NCBI RefSeq assembly: GCF_019457615.1
Contig: NZ_CP080414.1
Span: 112,001 to 176,000 of the forward strand
DNA length: 64,000 nucleotides
Direction of reading: 5' to 3'
DNA from: Shewanella zhangzhouensis
GTDB taxonomy: Bacteria; Pseudomonadota; Gammaproteobacteria; Enterobacterales; Shewanellaceae
A program made the translations under genes and the position numbers. Positions 60,142 through 64,000 of this stretch are shown one piece after another. Positions within the stretch are counted from its first letter, which is position 1; each line of letters begins with the position of its first letter. The notes under the pieces were generated by a model. It was not told the DNA's origin and made no database searches. It worked only from the letters and a program-made list of their open reading frames with translations.

Positions 60142-63100
60142 ATGGCAAGCCTCTCACCCTCACTTTCTGCATGGCGCTCCCGTGCCAGACCCCGCCCACT
60201 GGCGCTGGCCGTGGCCTTGATGATGGCGCCTCTCGGATTTATTGCCAATGCCGCCCCCGTGGGCAAGCTGGATACCCTCAAACAGGACGGTGCCACCGTC
60301 AATATTCGCACCGACAGCGGTGCCCTGGTGCAATTGAGTGTGCTCAAGCCTGCGCTTATCCGCATTCAGGCGGGGGCCAATGGCAAGCTGGTGAGCGAGG
60401 GCAGCAAGGCCGCCGCCATTGTGATTAAAAACGATTACCCGGCGGTGGCCTTTACCTTAAGCGATGAGGGCGACTATCGGCTGCTGAAAACCGAGGCGCT
60501 GGCACTGCGAATTTATGAAGCGCCGCTGCGCTTTGCTCTGTATCAGCCTGATAACAAAACCCTTATCACCGAGGAGCTGCAAAGCCTGGAGCTTGGGGAG
60601 GCCAGCACTGTGCAGACCCTGAGCACAGATGTCGACGAGCGCTTCTTCGGTGGCGGCCAGCAAAACGGCGCCTTCGAGTTCAAGGGCAAGAGCCTGGAGA
60701 TCTCTTACTCCGGCGGCTGGGAAGAGGGCGACAGACCCAGCCCGGCGCCTTTCTATCTGTCGAGCAAGGGCTATGGCGTGCTGCGTAACACCTGGGCCAA
60801 CGGCAGCTATGACTTCAGAAGCAGCTATGCCCTGCGCCTTGGCCACGATGAAACCCGCTTCGATGCCTTCTTCTTTGCCCCCGGCAGCATTCAGCAGGTG
60901 CTGGCCGACTACACCGAGCTGACCGGCCGCGCCAGACTCATCCCCCGCTGGGCCTTTGAATATGGCGACGCCGACTGTTACAACGATGGCGACAACGTTA
61001 AAAAGCCCGGCACTGTGCCCGATGGCTGGAGTGATGGCCCCACGGGTACCACGCCGGATGTGATTGACTCTGTTGCCAAAAAATATCGCGAACACGATAT
61101 GCCCGGCGGCTGGATTTTGCCCAACGACGGTTATGGCTGCGGCTATACCGACCTGCCCAAGGTGGTTGAAGGGCTTGCCAAATACGGCTTCAGAACCGGC
61201 CTTTGGACCGAAGATGGGGTAGATAAAATCGCCTGGGAAGTGGGTAAGGCAGGCACCCGGGCGCAAAAACTCGATGTGGCCTGGACCGGTGAGGGCTACC
61301 AGCATGCGCTGGATGCCAACAAGGCCGCCGCCGATGGCATTCTGGATAACTCAGACTCGCGCCCCTTCCTCTGGACGGTGATGGGCTGGGCCGGGATGCA
61401 GCGCTACGCGGTGACCTGGACCGGCGATCAGTCCGGCAGTTGGGACTATATCCGCTGGCATATTCCCACCCTCATTGGCTCGGGTCTGTCCGGTCAGGCT
61501 TATGCCACCGGCGATGTGGACGCCATTTTTGGTGGCAGCCCGGAAACCTTTACCCGTGATTTGCAGTGGAAGGCCTTTACCCCAGTGCTGATGGGTATGT
61601 CCGGTTGGTCAAAAGCGGCGCGCAAGCACCCCTGGTGGTTCGATGAGCCCTATCGCAGCATCAACCGCGACTATTTGAAGCTGAAAATGCGCCTCACCCC
61701 CTATATGTACACCACGGCATTTGAAACCGAGCAGACCGGCGCGCCCATAGTACGCGGCCTGATGTGGGACTACAGCGACGACCCCAACGCCAACACAGAA
61801 GCGCACAAGTATCAGTTTTTGCTGGGTAAAGACATGCTGGTGGCCCCCGTGTATCGCTCACAAACCGCCAGCAAAGGTTGGCGTGAAGACGTGTACCTGC
61901 CCAAAGGCCAGTGGATTGATTACTGGGACGGCCGGGTGGTGGATGCCCCTGAAGGCGGCGCCAGCATCGATTATCAGGTGGACTTGAATACCATCCCGGT
62001 GTTTGTCCGTGCCGGTGCCATCATCCCTATGTACCCAGAGGCGCTGTACGATGGGCATAAACCCAAGGATGTGCTGACCCTGGATATTTACCCCTATGGC
62101 GAGTCGGAATACCTGATGTATGAAGACGATGGCAACAGCCGTCGTTATCAGCAGGGCGAGTTTGCCCGCCAGCGCTTTGCGGTGAAGGCGCCCGAGGGCA
62201 AGGCCGGTGATATCGAGGTCAGTATTGGCGCGGCAGAGGGCAAGTTCGATGGTCAGGATGAAGCGCGAGTCTATGAGCTGTGGCTGCATACCCGCGTAAA
62301 ACCAGATGCTGTGCTGCTTGATGGTAAAAAGCTTAAAGCCCTCAAGGATGAAGCCGCGCTCGCCAAGGCCAAGAGTGGCTGGACTTATTCCGATACCAGG
62401 TACGGCACTGTGCTGGTGAAAACCGAGAAAGTCTCGGTGCGTAAGGCGCTGGAGTTCAAGCTGGAAATTGATGAATCACAGCAGCTTGCCGCCACCGCAG
62501 GTTACGCACAGGCGCCCGAGCTTGGCAATGAAATCCCTGCCGACAGCCTGCTGGTGCTTGCCCGTCCCGCCGAAGAAGCAGGGCATCCGCTGGAAAATGC
62601 CTTCGATAACAATCCGGATACCTGGTTCAGAACCAAGCGGGATCAGGCACAAAAGACCGGAGCCCACGAGTTTACCCTGGCATTGGGCGAGCGCCGCTTT
62701 ATTGCCGGGTTTGAAATCGCGCCCCGTAACGACAAGCACTGGGAGTATGGTCAGGTGGCCGACTACGAGGTCTACCTGGGTGAAAACAATGGCGAGTGGG
62801 GCGAGCCGGTGGCCAAGGGCAGGCTGGATAAATCCCAAACCATGCAGAAGGTAGCGTTTTCGCCCAAGCCCGGCAGTCTGCTGCGCTTCAGGGTACTGAG
62901 CACCCAGAATGAGCTTGGCAATGACCCCATGGTGACGGCAGCCAAGAGTCAGGGCGGCGCCTTCAATGCGCTGCTGCCAAAGAGCGTCACGCCAATCACC
63001 ATCAGCGAGTTCAAGGTACTGACCGCGCCCGAGCCCAAAGCGCCCAAAACCCAGCAGTTCCTCGCCGAACTCTCGCCGCAAAAGCTGGATAAGTCCGCTG

Positions 63101-63468
63101 GCAGCCGTGTGGCGTTAAACACTGCTATCGGTGGCAAACCCATGAGCATGAACGGCCTTAAGTTCAGCAAGGGGCTGGGGATGGCTGCCAACAGTAGGGT
63201 CGACTATCGTCTCGAAGGTAACTGGCAGCTGCTGCGGGCTGACCTTGGTATCGACGACAGCTGCAAAACCAAGGGTGGCATGCACTTTAAGATATTCGGT
63301 GATGGCAAGCTAATGTACGACTCGGGCCTGATTGCCGCGCCCGCCGTGGTCAAGCCAGAATTGGATATCCGCGGCGTTGAAACCCTGAGCCTGCAAACCG
63401 AAGGCACAGCCAAGGGCGTCTGCGGCAACTGGGCCAATGCCTCAGTGGTGGGCTGGCCCAAGGGCTGA
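60142..63468 (+). CDS. GH31 glycoside hydrolase with C-terminal discoidin-like and NPCBM domains, exported
   Basis: A 1108-residue enzyme. The start at 60142 (AAGGAT upstream) gives a Tat-less signal peptide ending NAA (about residue 38); a longer frame is rejected. An N-terminal beta sandwich (HNGAFEF-like FFGGGQQNGAFEF) leads to the barrel. The predicted nucleophile is Asp-378 in KLDVAWTGEG and the acid/base Asp-429 in WTGDQSGSW. SGLSGQAYATGDVDAIFGGSP and MSGWSKAARKHPWW follow. A beta-sandwich with IYPYGESEYLMYEDDG, an F5/8-type module (about 815-950) and an NPCBM module (about 975-1105, SKGLGMAANSRVDYRL) complete it. It should hydrolyse an alpha-glycoside outside the cytoplasm; the exact sugar is uncertain. 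Confidence 0.88.
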   Translation: MASLSPSLSAWRSRARPRPLALAVALMMAPLGFIANAAPVGKLDTLKQDGATVNIRTDSGALVQLSVLKPALIRIQAGANGKLVSEGSKAAAIVIKNDYPAVAFTLSDEGDYRLLKTEALALRIYEAPLRFALYQPDNKTLITEELQSLELGEASTVQTLSTDVDERFFGGGQQNGAFEFKGKSLEISYSGGWEEGDRPSPAPFYLSSKGYGVLRNTWANGSYDFRSSYALRLGHDETRFDAFFFAPGSIQQVLADYTELTGRARLIPRWAFEYGDADCYNDGDNVKKPGTVPDGWSDGPTGTTPDVIDSVAKKYREHDMPGGWILPNDGYGCGYTDLPKVVEGLAKYGFRTGLWTEDGVDKIAWEVGKAGTRAQKLDVAWTGEGYQHALDANKAAADGILDNSDSRPFLWTVMGWAGMQRYAVTWTGDQSGSWDYIRWHIPTLIGSGLSGQAYATGDVDAIFGGSPETFTRDLQWKAFTPVLMGMSGWSKAARKHPWWFDEPYRSINRDYLKLKMRLTPYMYTTAFETEQTGAPIVRGLMWDYSDDPNANTEAHKYQFLLGKDMLVAPVYRSQTASKGWREDVYLPKGQWIDYWDGRVVDAPEGGASIDYQVDLNTIPVFVRAGAIIPMYPEALYDGHKPKDVLTLDIYPYGESEYLMYEDDGNSRRYQQGEFARQRFAVKAPEGKAGDIEVSIGAAEGKFDGQDEARVYELWLHTRVKPDAVLLDGKKLKALKDEAALAKAKSGWTYSDTRYGTVLVKTEKVSVRKALEFKLEIDESQQLAATAGYAQAPELGNEIPADSLLVLARPAEEAGHPLENAFDNNPDTWFRTKRDQAQKTGAHEFTLALGERRFIAGFEIAPRNDKHWEYGQVADYEVYLGENNGEWGEPVAKGRLDKSQTMQKVAFSPKPGSLLRFRVLSTQNELGNDPMVTAAKSQGGAFNALLPKSVTPITISEFKVLTAPEPKAPKTQQFLAELSPQKLDKSAGSRVALNTAIGGKPMSMNGLKFSKGLGMAANSRVDYRLEGNWQLLRADLGIDDSCKTKGGMHFKIFGDGKLMYDSGLIAAPAVVKPELDIRGVETLSLQTEGTAKGVCGNWANASVVGWPKG

Positions 63469-63485
63469 AGTCTGGCACTCGCATA

Positions 63486-63518
63486 AAACAGACCCGGGAT
63501 TTCCGGGTCTGTTTGTTT
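63486..63518. terminator. Bidirectional terminator between the GH31 and MBL-fold genes
   Basis: AAACAGACCCGG, loop GATTT, CCGGGTCTGTTT, then GTTT. It serves the two convergent genes. Confidence 0.88.
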
Positions 63519-63551
63519 GGGTCACGCTTTGGCGGCCCCTATAACGCGGGG

Positions 63552-64000
63552 TCACAGCTGCTGATGACCCAGATACACCTTCAGTTGACTGTGTCTGTCA
63601 CTCAGGGCCTTCAGCGCCAACAGGCTTATGCGGTTTTGCGACTTATCCCGGGTGAAATCGCCGGGTTCCACACCCTGTTGCCACCCCCATGTCGTATGGC
63701 AGGTGTCGCCTGCAATCAACACCGGCCCATCAAGGGTATTGAGCACATAGGCGGTGCTGCCTTCGGTATGCCCCGGGGTGTGCAATGCATATACGCTGGC
63801 GTCACCAAAAACGTCTATGGCTTCGCCTTTATCGAAACCCCATTCATTCAGCGACGGCCTGCCCGACAACAGAGCATCTGTTGTCGCCTGGGTCATGTGA
63901 TTTTGGGGACTCAGGCTCAGATGCTCGTTGCGGCCAACGTAGAGGGGGATATCCGCAGCCAGATCCGGCAGGCCGATGATATGGTCCAGATGCAGGTGGG
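63552..64000 (-). CDS. Metallo-beta-lactamase-fold hydrolase (partial, N-terminus outside window)
   Basis: The frame is open from the right edge to the stop at 63552, giving 149 residues of the C-terminal part. The zinc motif HLHLDHIIGLPDL lies at the very edge (63963-63998). It is followed by ALHTPGHTEGSTAYVL with the third metal histidine, LIAGDTCHTTWGW with the bridging aspartate, and a terminal histidine in YLGHQQL. The family includes quorum-quenching lactonases, glyoxalase II-like and other hydrolases; LPLYVG-type text (PLYVGRNEH) fits lactonase-like members loosely. The missing N-terminus prevents a firmer call. Confidence 0.85.
   Translation of the reverse strand, partial: HLHLDHIIGLPDLAADIPLYVGRNEHLSLSPQNHMTQATTDALLSGRPSLNEWGFDKGEAIDVFGDASVYALHTPGHTEGSTAYVLNTLDGPVLIAGDTCHTTWGWQQGVEPGDFTRDKSQNRISLLALKALSDRHSQLKVYLGHQQL

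Noticed and set aside
1..64000. CRISPR arrays, insertion sequences, prophage genes, rRNA and tRNA genes
   Set aside because: I saw no regularly spaced repeats, transposase or integrase motifs, or tRNA/rRNA signatures in any intergenic gap. This was a visual search and could miss an atypical tRNA.

Overview
The window reads as a chromosomal segment of a marine or aquatic gammaproteobacterium, most likely Shewanella or a close relative. The grounds are the gene complement: a tungstate/molybdenum-cofactor operon, RyhB-type iron sRNAs, an FMN riboswitch in front of ribB, MipA/OmpV-DUF3019-two-component modules, a GlyGly-CTERM subtilase, and many envelope and signalling proteins. Base composition is moderately GC-rich and even. 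I see no insertion sequence, prophage, CRISPR array, rRNA or tRNA. Species assignment is inference.

Layout. 1-2674 (minus): a polysaccharide cluster (GT4 glycosyltransferase, EcbF/BcbF-type HAD phosphatase, sugar nucleotidyltransferase with a kinase-like tail running off the left edge). 2963-4951 (plus): coaD and a Wzi-like outer-membrane protein. 5088-8259: a coupled GT2 / VTT membrane protein / ArnT-like operon, probably lipid-linked sugar transfer. 8433-9437: a secreted phosphodiesterase behind a possible PHO box. 9505-11840 (minus): EamA transporter, mutM and a small membrane protein.

11902-17492 (minus): tupABC-mobA-mobB/moeA-moaA, tungstate uptake joined to cofactor synthesis. It is preceded by a near-consensus sigma-54 promoter and diverges from a sigma-54 response regulator and Cache-domain sensor kinase (17769-21280), which suggests a self-contained regulatory unit. 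21293-22122 holds two same-strand copies of a RyhB-like sRNA, each with a Fur box and terminator. Then come a GNAT acetyltransferase, YhhQ behind a preQ1-I-like aptamer, a periplasmic binding protein and menF.

26139-31937 (plus) is the most unusual block: a TonB-dependent receptor with a long Gly/Ser insertion, a fused double ECF ATPase, the T and S components, a stand-alone TiaS-like DDTD protein and a small cysteine-containing protein, all overlapping. It looks like a complete outer-to-inner-membrane uptake route plus a processing enzyme for an unknown nutrient. 32152-35382: an HD-GYP protein and moeA-moeB. 35519-39666: an RND pump with its adaptor. 39879-43656: ferritin and a NIT-HAMP-PAS-GGDEF-EAL protein. 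43983-45025: ribB with an FMN riboswitch.

45181-49512 (plus): a lipoprotein oligopeptidase B, a GIY-YIG protein and a two-component pair, all coupled by 4-base GTGA overlaps. Then come a PAP2 phosphatase, a methyltransferase behind a perfect inverted repeat, a 1638-residue cell-surface subtilase, an OmpV/DUF3019/two-component operon, a GH31 glycosidase behind an operator-like dyad, and a partial metallo-beta-lactamase-fold hydrolase at the right edge. All starts were chosen from ribosome-binding sites, overlaps and family N-termini read by eye.
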